From: JBJXGE01 sp046154185 | GTDB lineage: Bacteria > Planctomycetota > UBA8108 > UBA1146 > JAJFFE01 | NCBI GenBank assembly: GCA_046154185.1 | Contig: JBJXGE010000025.1 | Span: forward strand, 1 to 60,532 | DNA length: 60,532 nt | Direction of reading: 5' to 3' | Part shown: piece after piece, positions 24,855-33,620 of the stretch | Numbering within the stretch: the stretch's first letter is position 1 | How the letters are laid out: every line of letters starts with the position of its first letter | Program-made: the position numbers and the translations under genes | Notes under the pieces: generated by a model | What the model saw: the letters and a program-made list of their open reading frames with translations, nothing else | Told to the model about the DNA's origin: nothing | Database searches by the model: none

Positions 24855-26411
24855 ATGAGAACGCTCGCCGTTCGCGTACTCGCTTCGTTGCTCGTCGCCG
24901 CGATGTTGCGGCCGGTGGCGGCCGGTGGCACACCGCTCACGACCGTGCGCATCGCCTCCGGGCTTTCCCAGCCGCTCTACTTGACCCACGCTCCGGGTGA
25001 CACGACGCGACTCTTCGTCGTCCTGAAGGCCGGCATCATCCGGGTCATCGAAAATGGCGTGCTGCTCGCGACCCCGTTCCTCAACATCGATCCGCTCGTC
25101 GACTCGACGACACTCGAATGGGGCATGCTGGGTCTCGCTTTTCACCCCGACTACGCGACAAACGGCTACTTTTTCGTCAACTACAGCGCCAACGGCGGCG
25201 ACACGATCATCGCGCGCTATCAGGTCACCGCGAATCCCAACGTCGCGGATCCCGCGAGCGCGTATCAGATTCTCTACCTCGATCAACCGAGTGCGAATCA
25301 CCGCGGCGGCTGGCTCGACTTCGGGCCCGATGGATACCTCTACGACTTTCAAGGCGACGGCGGGCCGCAGAACGATCCCAACAATAGAGCGCAGAACCTG
25401 AATCTCTTGCTCGGCAAGATCCTTCGCCTCGATGTCGACGGGGTCGACGACTTCCCGGCGGACGCGACCAAGAATTACAGTATTCCGCCGACGAATCCCT
25501 TCGTCGGCATAGCCGGCGAAGATGAGATTTGGGCGTACGGATTGCGCAATCCTTGGCGCGGCTCTTTCGATCGCGCGACGGGCGATTTGTGGATCGCCGA
25601 TGTCGGCCAGTTCCAACGCGAGGAAGTCGACTTTCAGCCGGCGGGCTTCGCCGGCGGCGCGAACTACGGCTGGCGTTGCATCGAAGGCACGCTTTGCACG
25701 GGCATGACGGGTTGCACGTGCGGTTCGCCGACTCTGACCGCGCCGATTCACGAATACAACCACACGTTCGGCGTGTCGATTACCGGCGGCTACGTGTATC
25801 GAGGTTGCGCAATTCCCGATTTAGTTGGTACGTACTTCTTCGCCGACTATCAGACCGAACGACTGTGGACGCTGCGTTACGAAGCGGGCGTCGTCGTCGG
25901 GTTGACGGAGCGCACGGTTGAGCTCGATCCACCGACGTTTACGATCGATCAAATCGCGTCGTTCGGCGAAGACGCGCTCGGCGAGATCTACATCGTCGAT
26001 CTCGGCGGCGAGATTTTCAAAGTCGTCGCCGCGGGAGCGCTGACGGATTGCAATTTGAACGGCATTGCCGACGCTTGTGACATCGCGACCGGCGTGAGCC
26101 AAGACTTGGATGCGAGCGGTGTCCCCGATGAATGTGAAGTCGTCGAGTTCGTGCGCGGCGATGCCAACGCCGATGCGCAATTCAACATCGCCGACGCCAT
26201 TACGGTCCTGCAGTTTCTCTTCGACAGCGTGCCGAGTAGCTGTCACTCGGCGCTCGACGCGAATGACGACGAACTCGTCGATATCGCCGACGGCGTTTTC
26301 ACGCTGAGCGCGTTGTTCAGCATGGGCACGCCGCCGTCGCCGCCGACGCTTTGCGGCGCCGATCCAACCGCGGGCGCATTGACATGTGAGAGTTTCTCGC
26401 CCTGTCCGTGA
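24855..26411 (+). CDS. PQQ-dependent sugar dehydrogenase-type beta-propeller with dockerin-like C-terminus
   Basis: The 518-aa exported protein (signal VLASLLVAAMLRPVAAGG) has a six-bladed propeller of the soluble aldose/glucose dehydrogenase type: LTHAPGDTTRLFVVLKAGII, WGMLGLAFHPDYATNGYFFV, NHRGGWLDFGPDGYLY with the conserved His, LLGKILRLDV, IWAYGLRNPWRGSFD, LWIADVGQFQREEVD and GANYGW. These enzymes oxidise sugars in the periplasm with PQQ and Ca2+. After the propeller is DCNLNGIADACDI, a planctomycete-type linker, then two calcium loops (RGDANADAQFNIADAI, DANDDELVDIADGV) and CGADPTAGALTCESFSPCP at the stop. AGGAG lies nine bases before the ATG. The catalytic residues have not been verified by structure. 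Confidence 0.87.
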   Translation: MRTLAVRVLASLLVAAMLRPVAAGGTPLTTVRIASGLSQPLYLTHAPGDTTRLFVVLKAGIIRVIENGVLLATPFLNIDPLVDSTTLEWGMLGLAFHPDYATNGYFFVNYSANGGDTIIARYQVTANPNVADPASAYQILYLDQPSANHRGGWLDFGPDGYLYDFQGDGGPQNDPNNRAQNLNLLLGKILRLDVDGVDDFPADATKNYSIPPTNPFVGIAGEDEIWAYGLRNPWRGSFDRATGDLWIADVGQFQREEVDFQPAGFAGGANYGWRCIEGTLCTGMTGCTCGSPTLTAPIHEYNHTFGVSITGGYVYRGCAIPDLVGTYFFADYQTERLWTLRYEAGVVVGLTERTVELDPPTFTIDQIASFGEDALGEIYIVDLGGEIFKVVAAGALTDCNLNGIADACDIATGVSQDLDASGVPDECEVVEFVRGDANADAQFNIADAITVLQFLFDSVPSSCHSALDANDDELVDIADGVFTLSALFSMGTPPSPPTLCGADPTAGALTCESFSPCP

Positions 26412-26550
26412 GTCGCTGCGCGTTTTGCAAATTCTGCTCGACGCGCTTGTAGAAACTGCAATCAACGCGGCGCGCCGGAGCCTCGCGCTGGCCCGCCGCT
26501 CGCGACTCCCACGCCCTGGCGCTGGAATGACTCTTGCGCTGTCGTTCTAA

Positions 26551-26853
26551 ATGAACGACTTCACGCCGCAAGTTCATTGCGCCTCCCCCAAAAAGAAGCG
26601 ATTCCCCAAATCAACTGACCAACGCGCACTCACCCTGCGCGCGGTGTTCGTTGGTTTGGGACTCGCCTTCTTCGCCTCGGCGACCGGCTGCCACACGACG
26701 GCGTTCTATGAACGCCAAGCGTTGGTCGGTCCACTCATGTCCTTCGAGCAAGACCCGAGCGAAGTGCACTTCTATCAGAAGTGTCTGTATTCGCGCGAAG
26801 GCGCCGTCGGCGGCGTCGGCGATTCCGCGGGCGGGGGCTGTGGGTGCTACTAA
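26551..26853 (+). CDS. DUF4266 small lipoprotein
   Basis: The 100-aa protein ends in the DUF4266 signature: ERQALVGPLMSF, VHFYQKCLYSREGAVGG, and a Gly/Cys-rich end GGGCGCY. The signal FVGLGLAFFASATGC gives a lipobox with Cys near residue 47; about 30 polar residues before it suggest that the real start may be internal (for example GTG near 26643), but I keep the first ATG. In other bacteria DUF4266 proteins are encoded next to DUF3570 barrels, as here, where the next gene overlaps or nearly overlaps this one. Role unknown; probably an envelope partner of the barrel. Confidence 0.82.
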   Translation: MNDFTPQVHCASPKKKRFPKSTDQRALTLRAVFVGLGLAFFASATGCHTTAFYERQALVGPLMSFEQDPSEVHFYQKCLYSREGAVGGVGDSAGGGCGCY

Positions 26854-28052
26854 AGTCGCGCCGAATCCCTGCGCCTCCCGAAATGCTGTTTGCACTCGCT
26901 GTGCTCAGCGTGAGCCTGTCGTCGACCTACGCCGAGCCGCCCCCACTCGCCGATCCACCGGCGCCGTCCGAAACCGGCGGCGAGGCCGGACACGGCCACA
27001 TCGGTTTTCGCCTCGGTTACTACAACAATGACGATAGCGGCGATGGCAACCCTTTCCTCGACGAGTCCTTGACGGTCATCGAGCCGATCTTCGTGTTCGA
27101 CTACAATCTGACGAACAAGCTCGCGCTCAACGGCACGTTTTCCTTCGATAGCGTCTCGAGCGCGTCGATCGATCGGTTGAGCCGCTACTCTGAACAGTCG
27201 GGCGCAAGCGGCGACACTTTCTTCGGCCTCAATCTCGGGACGGTCTACAAAATCAGCGACGTCTTTCGCATCGGCGGGCACGGAAGTTTCAGCAGCGAGT
27301 ATGACTACCAGTCGTTGGGCGCCGGCTTGTTCCTTGCCCGCGACCTCGCGGACCGCAACGCGATCTTGAAGTGGGACGTCAGTGGCTTTCTCGACACAAT
27401 CGACGTCATCCGTTTCGACGGCAGCGAAGACGGGAGCGACGACCGCACATCGCTTTCGACGGGTCTCACTTGGTACCAAATCGTCAGCCCGAAGACGCAC
27501 TTTGAACTCGGCGGCGTGGTGTCGAGTCAGTCGGGTTTCCTCGAGACACCGTACAACGCCGTTGTCATCGAAGACTCGAGCCTGCCGCCGAACCCGGCGC
27601 TCGAGAATCTGGCGCGCGGTCGTGAAGTCACCGAGGTACTGCCAGACACGCGAGTGCGCACGGCGCTTTTCGGCCGCGTGCGGCGCTCGCTTAGTCCGCT
27701 CACGGCGGTCGAGTTTGGGTCGCGCGTTTACACCGACACTTGGGGAATTACCAGTTTCAGCTTCGAGCCGGCCCTGCACCGTTGGCTCGTCGAGGACCTC
27801 CTCAAGACGCGAATGCGCTACCGCTATTACACCCAAACCGCCGCCGATGATTTCTCCGAGCATTTCAGCACCGAGCCGAGTGAGCGCACGCAAGATTCCG
27901 ATCTCGGCGACTTCAGCGCGCATGCGGTGGGCGTGCGCTTCGATTGGTACGCGACCAAGCGTTGGCGCTTTGACATCGGCGCCGACTACACGATGCGCAG
28001 CGACGGCATCGATCAATTGATGGCGAGTCTCGGTTTCACATGGGAGTTCTAA
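26844..28052 (+). CDS. DUF3570 outer-membrane beta-barrel protein
   Basis: The protein of about 402 aa has alternating amphipathic strands throughout and ends in ASLGFTWEF, a C-terminal Phe as in outer-membrane barrels. The start is uncertain: GTG at 26844 (GGGGG upstream) gives a charged signal peptide (LLKSRRIPAPPEMLFALAVL), while ATG at 26883 gives a shorter one. A notable motif is DSVSSAS (27147-27167), followed by YSEQSGASGDTF; both resemble the D-x-x-S-(G/S)-A-(S/T) pattern at which ApbE attaches FMN, and ApbE is encoded two genes downstream. The reading of this as a flavin site is inference. Its stop shares a base with the next gene's ATG. Confidence 0.85.
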   Translation: MLLKSRRIPAPPEMLFALAVLSVSLSSTYAEPPPLADPPAPSETGGEAGHGHIGFRLGYYNNDDSGDGNPFLDESLTVIEPIFVFDYNLTNKLALNGTFSFDSVSSASIDRLSRYSEQSGASGDTFFGLNLGTVYKISDVFRIGGHGSFSSEYDYQSLGAGLFLARDLADRNAILKWDVSGFLDTIDVIRFDGSEDGSDDRTSLSTGLTWYQIVSPKTHFELGGVVSSQSGFLETPYNAVVIEDSSLPPNPALENLARGREVTEVLPDTRVRTALFGRVRRSLSPLTAVEFGSRVYTDTWGITSFSFEPALHRWLVEDLLKTRMRYRYYTQTAADDFSEHFSTEPSERTQDSDLGDFSAHAVGVRFDWYATKRWRFDIGADYTMRSDGIDQLMASLGFTWEF

Positions 28053-28588
28053 TGCCACTGCATCTGCGCTGTGTTTATCACGTTTCGGCAATCAGCGTCG
28101 TCGCGATGTCATTGTGGACCACGGGCTGCGCTAACATGCCGCCCACAACTGGCCCGACAGCGCCGACCGAGTTGCTGGCGGGCGCCGCGAGGCTCGCCTT
28201 CACCGACATGGAAGGCGTCCGCCATGATTTGGATGCTCTGCTCGAAGGCGGCACCAACGTCACGCTCGTGTTCTGGCAAACGTGGTGTGCGTCCTGTTTA
28301 CGCGAAGCGCCGGAACTGGCGGAAGCGGCGCGCACCTTAAACGGACGCATGCCATTCTTCGGAGTCATCAGCGGGCCCGAAGGCGCCGTAGACGACGAAA
28401 AAGTTCGGGAAGTTGTCAGGAAGTTTGCGACGCCTTATCCACAAATCCGAGATCGCGACCTACACCTGACGCGCTATTGTGATGTGCGCGGCACACCGAC
28501 GTTGCTGGTTCTGGGGCGCGGGCGTCGTGTTCTCTACACCGGTCACCGACCGCCCGCGGATTGGACTGCCCTGACGTCGGCTCGGTAA
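28052..28588 (+). CDS. TlpA/thioredoxin-like lipoprotein
   Basis: This 178-aa protein has a lipoprotein signal (SVVAMSLWTTGCAN, Cys after T-T-G) and a thioredoxin-fold body with the redox motif WCASC inside VTLVFWQTWCASCLREAPEL, and the cis-Pro region RGTPTLLVLG. It would act as a thiol-disulphide reductase or electron donor on the periplasmic side. The ATG at 28052 overlaps the DUF3570 stop (TAATG), with GGGAG just upstream. An upstream in-frame ATG at 28040 lies inside the previous gene and lacks a ribosome site. It is the third gene of the DUF4266-DUF3570-ApbE operon. Confidence 0.88.
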   Translation: MPLHLRCVYHVSAISVVAMSLWTTGCANMPPTTGPTAPTELLAGAARLAFTDMEGVRHDLDALLEGGTNVTLVFWQTWCASCLREAPELAEAARTLNGRMPFFGVISGPEGAVDDEKVREVVRKFATPYPQIRDRDLHLTRYCDVRGTPTLLVLGRGRRVLYTGHRPPADWTALTSAR

Positions 28589-28612
28589 CCGAATCGGAAA
28601 GACGAGGCGGCT

Positions 28613-29599
28613 TTGGATCGACTTGCGGCGTTGCTGGTTCCGATGTTGGCGCTCGCGCAAATTGCGCGCGAACCGCAAAGCGCGCAGATGCGCGAGCACT
28701 CGGGCGTGATCATGGGGTCCTCGCTCTCGATCAAGGTCATTGGCGAGGACTCGATCGTCCTCGAAAAAGCGCTCGCCGAAGCCGTCACCGAACTCGAGCG
28801 CATCGAAGACTTGATGACCGATTGGCGCGACTCGCCGCTCACTCGCCTCAACGCGGCGGCCGGCCAAGGCGCGCAAAAAGTGCCCGAGGAGCTCGCCGCG
28901 ATCATCGCGCGTTCGATCGAACTCCACAAACTCACGAATGGCGCGTTCGATATCACGTATGCGAGCGCCGGCGAATTGTGGAACTACAAGCGCGCCGACT
29001 TCAAGTTTCCCACTCCCGAACAAATCGAAGCCGCCAAACGGCATATCGACGCCAGCAAAGTTCGCGTCGACGCGGAGCATTCGACGGTCGAGTTGCCGGC
29101 CGGTATGCGCATCGGACTCGGCGGCATCGCGCAAGGGTACGGCGCCGACCGCGCCATGGCGGTGCTGCAACGCTGCGGCATTCGCAACGCGCTCATCGAT
29201 GTCAGCGGCGATCTCAAGATCCTCGGCGCCAAATTCGGAAGCCCCTGGGAGATCGCCATCAAGCATCCGCGCGAGCGCGACCGCGCACTCGGCGTGCTCA
29301 AGTTGTCGAATACTTGCCTGACGACTTCCGGCGACTACGAGCGCTTCTTCCTCCACGATGGTAAACGCTTTCACCACATCATCGATCCGCGCACGGGTTA
29401 TCCTTCGACTGGTTGCATGAGCGCCACGGTCATAGCTCCAAACGCCGAATACGGCGACGCGTTGGCCACCGCGTTGTGCGTGCTCGGACCGCAGGAAGGT
29501 CTCGCTCTCGCCGCGAGACTCGATCGCATCGAAGTGCTGCTCGTCGGCCAGGACGGCACAGTGGTCATGTCCCCGGGACTGAAGCGGTTGCTGCCATGA
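28613..29599 (+). CDS. apbE: FAD:protein FMN transferase (ApbE)
   Basis: The 328-aa exported enzyme transfers FMN from FAD onto a Ser/Thr of target proteins. Family features seen are MGSSLSIKVIG near the N-terminus, TDWRDSPLTRLN, GAFDITYA, GLGGIAQGYGADRA, NALIDVSGDLKILG, TTSGDYERFF and HHIIDPRTGYPSTGC. The N-terminus DRLAALLVPMLALAQIA looks like a short signal peptide. The start is TTG at 28613 with GAGG upstream, 24 bases after the thioredoxin stop. No classical FMN-binding domain substrate is encoded nearby; the DUF3570 motif is the only candidate I see. Its TGA overlaps the ATG of the MFS gene. Confidence 0.93.
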   Translation: MDRLAALLVPMLALAQIAREPQSAQMREHSGVIMGSSLSIKVIGEDSIVLEKALAEAVTELERIEDLMTDWRDSPLTRLNAAAGQGAQKVPEELAAIIARSIELHKLTNGAFDITYASAGELWNYKRADFKFPTPEQIEAAKRHIDASKVRVDAEHSTVELPAGMRIGLGGIAQGYGADRAMAVLQRCGIRNALIDVSGDLKILGAKFGSPWEIAIKHPRERDRALGVLKLSNTCLTTSGDYERFFLHDGKRFHHIIDPRTGYPSTGCMSATVIAPNAEYGDALATALCVLGPQEGLALAARLDRIEVLLVGQDGTVVMSPGLKRLLP

Positions 29600-30825
29600 G
29601 CGCGGCAGCGCCAACTTACGGATTCGCATGGCGAGGCGCGATGGCGCACTCGCATGCGGGTCGACTCTTGCGCAGGTTGGCGGTCGCGCGCCTCCTCGAG
29701 GGTCTGGCGGCCGGCAGCGTGCTCGTCGCATTGCCGTTTTCCGTCGCAAGCTGCGACCGGTCAGGCGTGTTCGGGACGTTTTCCGAGCCCGTGCTGACGG
29801 GCTTACTCGTTTCGGCGTTCGGCATCGCGCTCGCGGTCGGTCAATGGCTCGCGGTGGTCGCGGCGCGACGCATCGCGCTCGAGCGGATCGCGCTCGGCGG
29901 TCTCCTCTTGTTCGCAATCTCCATGAGTTTGCTCGCGCTCACGCGCGATTACTCGCAGATCATCGCGTTGCGAGTGGTGCAGGGGTTGTCCGCCGCGCTC
30001 GCGGCGCCGACGAGCGTCGCGCTCGCGAGCGCGCTCGCGCCGTCGCATCGACGCGGTGCGGCACTCGGTTTCTACAGTTCGATGAAAATGCTCGGAATCA
30101 GTCTCGGGCCCGCGCTCGGCGGTCTGAGTCTCATGGTGCTGACTCCGAGTCAGACTTATTGGCTTAGCTCTTCCTTGCTGATCGTCGCGTCGTTGCCGTA
30201 TGTGGCGGATTATGCTGTCGCGTCTTTGGAGCGCCGAGAGATACCGCAACAAGTCGTCGCGGTGCGTCCGACTTCGGCGCTCGTCCTCGCCGCGTTTGTC
30301 GCTTCGTCGTGCGCGACAAGTTTGCTAGTGCTGCAAAATCAGCTCGCGCAGCAGTTCTCAGGCGCATCGAGCCTCGGCTTTGGCCTTGCCGCGAGCGGCA
30401 TGCTCGTCGCACGCGCGGTACTGAACTGGCCGATCGGTCGTTGGTGCGACTCGCGCCGACCCGGCGTCCTGGCCGTTATCGGGCTCTTGGTGCTCGGCAG
30501 CGCTACGATCGCGTCGGGCCTGGTCGAGCAGTTTTCGGCGTTGATCATCGCGCGCGTGGTGATGGGTATCGGCATGGCGCTGTTCGCGACGCCGGCGCTC
30601 GTCGTCGCGGCCGCGCGCGATGGTCGGGGTCGCTGTGATTCCGTCGGCGCCATCGGCGCTGGCTTCGCTGCGGGAGTCGGTGTTGGTCCGCTCGTCACTG
30701 GCGTACTCGGCGCACACCTTGGCAGCTCCGCGACTTTTGTCATCTGGGGAACGACCGCGATTGCGCTCGCCTGCGCGGTGCTGCGCTCGATGCGCGTGGG
30801 CGCGAACGCGAGCCCCGCGAGATAA
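29596..30825 (+). CDS. Major facilitator superfamily transporter
   Basis: The 409-aa integral membrane protein has about twelve hydrophobic helices and an MFS-like loop (YSQIIALRVVQGLSAALAAPTSVALASALAPSHRRGAALGFYSS, spread over helices 4-5). ATG 29596 overlaps the stop of apbE (ATGA), so it is the fifth gene of the operon. The substrate is unknown. Given the position behind ApbE, a flavin or a metabolite linked to the redox cluster is possible but unproven. A long in-frame extension upstream lies inside apbE and is rejected. Confidence 0.88.
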   Translation: MSAAAPTYGFAWRGAMAHSHAGRLLRRLAVARLLEGLAAGSVLVALPFSVASCDRSGVFGTFSEPVLTGLLVSAFGIALAVGQWLAVVAARRIALERIALGGLLLFAISMSLLALTRDYSQIIALRVVQGLSAALAAPTSVALASALAPSHRRGAALGFYSSMKMLGISLGPALGGLSLMVLTPSQTYWLSSSLLIVASLPYVADYAVASLERREIPQQVVAVRPTSALVLAAFVASSCATSLLVLQNQLAQQFSGASSLGFGLAASGMLVARAVLNWPIGRWCDSRRPGVLAVIGLLVLGSATIASGLVEQFSALIIARVVMGIGMALFATPALVVAAARDGRGRCDSVGAIGAGFAAGVGVGPLVTGVLGAHLGSSATFVIWGTTAIALACAVLRSMRVGANASPAR

Positions 30826-31001
30826 TCGGCGCGCATGCGCGGCGCCGTATCCTCGAATCGTTATCGTGCGTTCGACGACTTGTCGAGCATCTCATTGACC
30901 CTGTGGAAGCATTTACACATGCGTCGCATTGATTAGCATGGGCCCGCCTCAAACTCGATGCCGTTCGTCGGCTGCTAACTCGACCTGGAGAAGAGCCGTT
31001 C

Positions 31002-33611
31002 GTGGCCTTGCTGCATCCCGACGACACCGTTGAGCTCACGCTCCCAATCGATCCGGAGTCGCCGGCTTATCGCGCCAAGGTCGAGTATTTTTCCGCGCTG
31101 GTGCGGCAAGGCGCATTGCGCTGCGTCGTCATTCCCGATTGGCCAAACCTGCCGCGCTGGCTCGAAGCGGTGTTGACGATGCTCGTACGCGGCGCGCGCC
31201 GCTTGGGATTCTCGTCCACGCCGATTCCGCCGCGACTCGCGCCGGGGCTCAAGACGCTTGTGCTCGCCCGTTCATGGGGTACACCACAAGTCATCTACAC
31301 AATCGGCGCGCAGTGCTTCGGCACGGTGCGACTCGAGGCGCTCGCAATCGAAGCGGTGCGGCGCGGGGCCACTGGTCTGCTCATCGTTTCGGGCGGCGCG
31401 CCCGCGCGGAGAATCGTGAGCGCGATCCTCGCGCTGATCGCGCGCGTGCCCCTGTTGCGAATCGTCGCGCCTCACTTGCGTCGCGTGCTGATGCCTCTCG
31501 ACTCCGTGACTTTGCTCGCGGCGCTCGCGCGACTCAAGCATTCAGGAGCGCTGCCGCACAAACTCCCGCTTTGGGCCGCCGCCAATCCGTATCGCGATAG
31601 CGTCGAGCGCACGGCGCAGAAAATCGCCGCGGGCGCCGAACAAATCGTCACGCAACCGCCGCTTCTGTGGGAGACGTTTCACGAGTGGTGGCGCGCCACG
31701 CAAGCGCACCCGCAGCTTACGGGTCGGATTCGGGTCGGCATGGCGATTCCACAACAACTTCCGGCCTTTGATTTTTGGGCGTTCTTGATGGGGCTCTCAC
31801 GGCGCGGTCGCAGCCCGGCGGAGCGAGAGCTGAAGCGCGTTCGCGTCGAACTCCAGGGCGACGGCGCGAACGAGCTGACCGAGAATTTGCGGGCGCACGG
31901 TCGCGACCTGCTCGCGAAGACGCGTGCGCTTGCCGACGGTGTCACGCTCCATCACATGCCCATGCAGCATTGGATGCGACTCGTCAGCACGGACCTGCTC
32001 CGCGAACTCGCCGAGGAGCTGCGAGCGCAACTTGCGCTCGCGATGCAGCACCGGGTTGTGGTCGCACCGCGAGCGATCGAGGGCCGGGCGGCGCTGGAGA
32101 GCGCGTATCACGTTTTGGTCGCGCTCCACGACCTGTTTCGGAGCGGCGAGATCCGGACTGCTGCATGGCGCGAGCGCTGCTCCCGCTTGTTGTTGATTTC
32201 AACCATCTCGCCGAACACGTTTCAACCGGCGGTTCAGCGGCGCGCGATCCTCGACGCCGTTTCCCATCGAGTGGATTGGCGCGCCGCGCCGAGATTCGAT
32301 GTGCTGCTCGATGTGCGACAGCTCGGGCGACTCACGTATCGCGCGCGGGCTGAGTGGTTGGTGAATGCGCTCAACGTCGACGCGCCCGCGGCGGCCGAAA
32401 CCGTTGTCGAGGATGCCGTGCCGCTCGCCGCGAGTCGCGTGCTTTGGAGTTTCAATCGCGAGTTTTGGCGGCGACTCGATGGGTTCCAGAACGTCTTGGG
32501 AGTCGCGTTCGATGCGGCTATCGCGGGCTCGCCCGACACCAATCCGCTGTTTGCGGCGCATCTCGCGCGCGACTTTCTGCCGGCGCTGCGCGCTGCGCTC
32601 CATGAGGAGAGCGATGGTTCGCGTTTCTACTACGTCGAGATCGGTACCGCCGGAGCGGTTTACGTGCGGCACTTTCTCGAGCAGCTCCTCGCGCAAGCGA
32701 CCGCGACGGGCCTAGACGCGGCGCAGCTGCGCGGCCGACTCGTTTACGTGCTTGCCGATTACTCCCCACAAGTCATCGCCCGCGCGCGAATCGAGATCGG
32801 CGATCATCATCTCGGCGTCCGCGTCGAGCATTTGACGCTGAGCGCCGAAGAAGGACAGTCGCATCTGCGCGAGCGCTATGCCGGACGCATCCTTTGGATC
32901 CACAGCACAAACGTGTACGACAATCTCCCGGGCGAAAGGCTGTGCCGGCTGAATGGGCGACTTTATCGAATCGAAAAACGCACGCTGCTGTCACACGACC
33001 GGTTGCGGCGCATCGCGCGCGAAACGAGAATCGACGCCAGCGCACTGGCACACATCATCGAGCGCCGCCTGCGTCAGGCCGGTGACGTCACCAGCTTCTT
33101 GAGCGACCTCTCGGCGCGCTTCGAAGTGCGTGGGCGACCGTTCGATCTCTATCGCTTGTGGCTGAGTTTTTGGCAGGCGCTTGAGTTCGAGGAGCGGCTC
33201 GTCGAAGTCGAGGATCTCGCGGCGATCCTCGCGCCGACCGGCGCCTCGAGCGCGCAGTTCGCGGCTTGGCTCGCCGACGCCGAGGGCGACGTCGAGATGT
33301 TTCTACCGTCGACTGCGATCGCGAGCTACCGCGGACTTCTCGCGCTCCTTCATCCGCGCGGTGCGTGCGAGATCATCGACATCTGCGTGCGCAGTCCGGC
33401 TGAGTACCAAGCCGATCCGCGGAAGGCACTCGCGATGAGCTATGACGGTTCGCTCGTCTATTGGTTCAACGCGGGCTTGTTTGTGCAATTGCTCGCGTTG
33501 CCGGGCGGACCGCGCATCGAGTCGCGCTACGAGGACCTGGCGGAATTCGGGAAGCCGCACATGACGCGCGTGGTGTTGCGGCGCCCGGCGACCTCCGCTC
33601 GCGCGGAGTAA
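31002..33611 (+). CDS. Large two-domain protein: MTHFR-like barrel fused to a methyltransferase-like domain
   Basis: The 869-aa protein has no signal peptide. Residues about 70-260 resemble the FAD barrel of methylenetetrahydrofolate reductase: VIYTIGAQCFGTVRLEAL, GATGLLIVSGG, then LPLWAAANPYRDSVERTAQK and IAAGAEQIVTQPPLLWETF, close to the family's NP...ER...KI.AGA...TQP block. Residues about 540-670 look like a SAM-binding fold: FYYVEIGTAGAVYVRHFLEQ, YVLADYSPQVIARARIEIG, VRVEHLTLS and ILWIHSTNVYDNLPGERLC. The segment between and the C-terminal 200 residues are unassigned. I do not know this combination from a named family. The pairing suggests one-carbon chemistry from folate to a methyl acceptor, as inference. 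The start is GTG at 31002; the gene stands alone. Confidence 0.65.
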   Translation: MALLHPDDTVELTLPIDPESPAYRAKVEYFSALVRQGALRCVVIPDWPNLPRWLEAVLTMLVRGARRLGFSSTPIPPRLAPGLKTLVLARSWGTPQVIYTIGAQCFGTVRLEALAIEAVRRGATGLLIVSGGAPARRIVSAILALIARVPLLRIVAPHLRRVLMPLDSVTLLAALARLKHSGALPHKLPLWAAANPYRDSVERTAQKIAAGAEQIVTQPPLLWETFHEWWRATQAHPQLTGRIRVGMAIPQQLPAFDFWAFLMGLSRRGRSPAERELKRVRVELQGDGANELTENLRAHGRDLLAKTRALADGVTLHHMPMQHWMRLVSTDLLRELAEELRAQLALAMQHRVVVAPRAIEGRAALESAYHVLVALHDLFRSGEIRTAAWRERCSRLLLISTISPNTFQPAVQRRAILDAVSHRVDWRAAPRFDVLLDVRQLGRLTYRARAEWLVNALNVDAPAAAETVVEDAVPLAASRVLWSFNREFWRRLDGFQNVLGVAFDAAIAGSPDTNPLFAAHLARDFLPALRAALHEESDGSRFYYVEIGTAGAVYVRHFLEQLLAQATATGLDAAQLRGRLVYVLADYSPQVIARARIEIGDHHLGVRVEHLTLSAEEGQSHLRERYAGRILWIHSTNVYDNLPGERLCRLNGRLYRIEKRTLLSHDRLRRIARETRIDASALAHIIERRLRQAGDVTSFLSDLSARFEVRGRPFDLYRLWLSFWQALEFEERLVEVEDLAAILAPTGASSAQFAAWLADAEGDVEMFLPSTAIASYRGLLALLHPRGACEIIDICVRSPAEYQADPRKALAMSYDGSLVYWFNAGLFVQLLALPGGPRIESRYEDLAEFGKPHMTRVVLRRPATSARAE

Positions 33612-33620
33612 CTCATCGGC

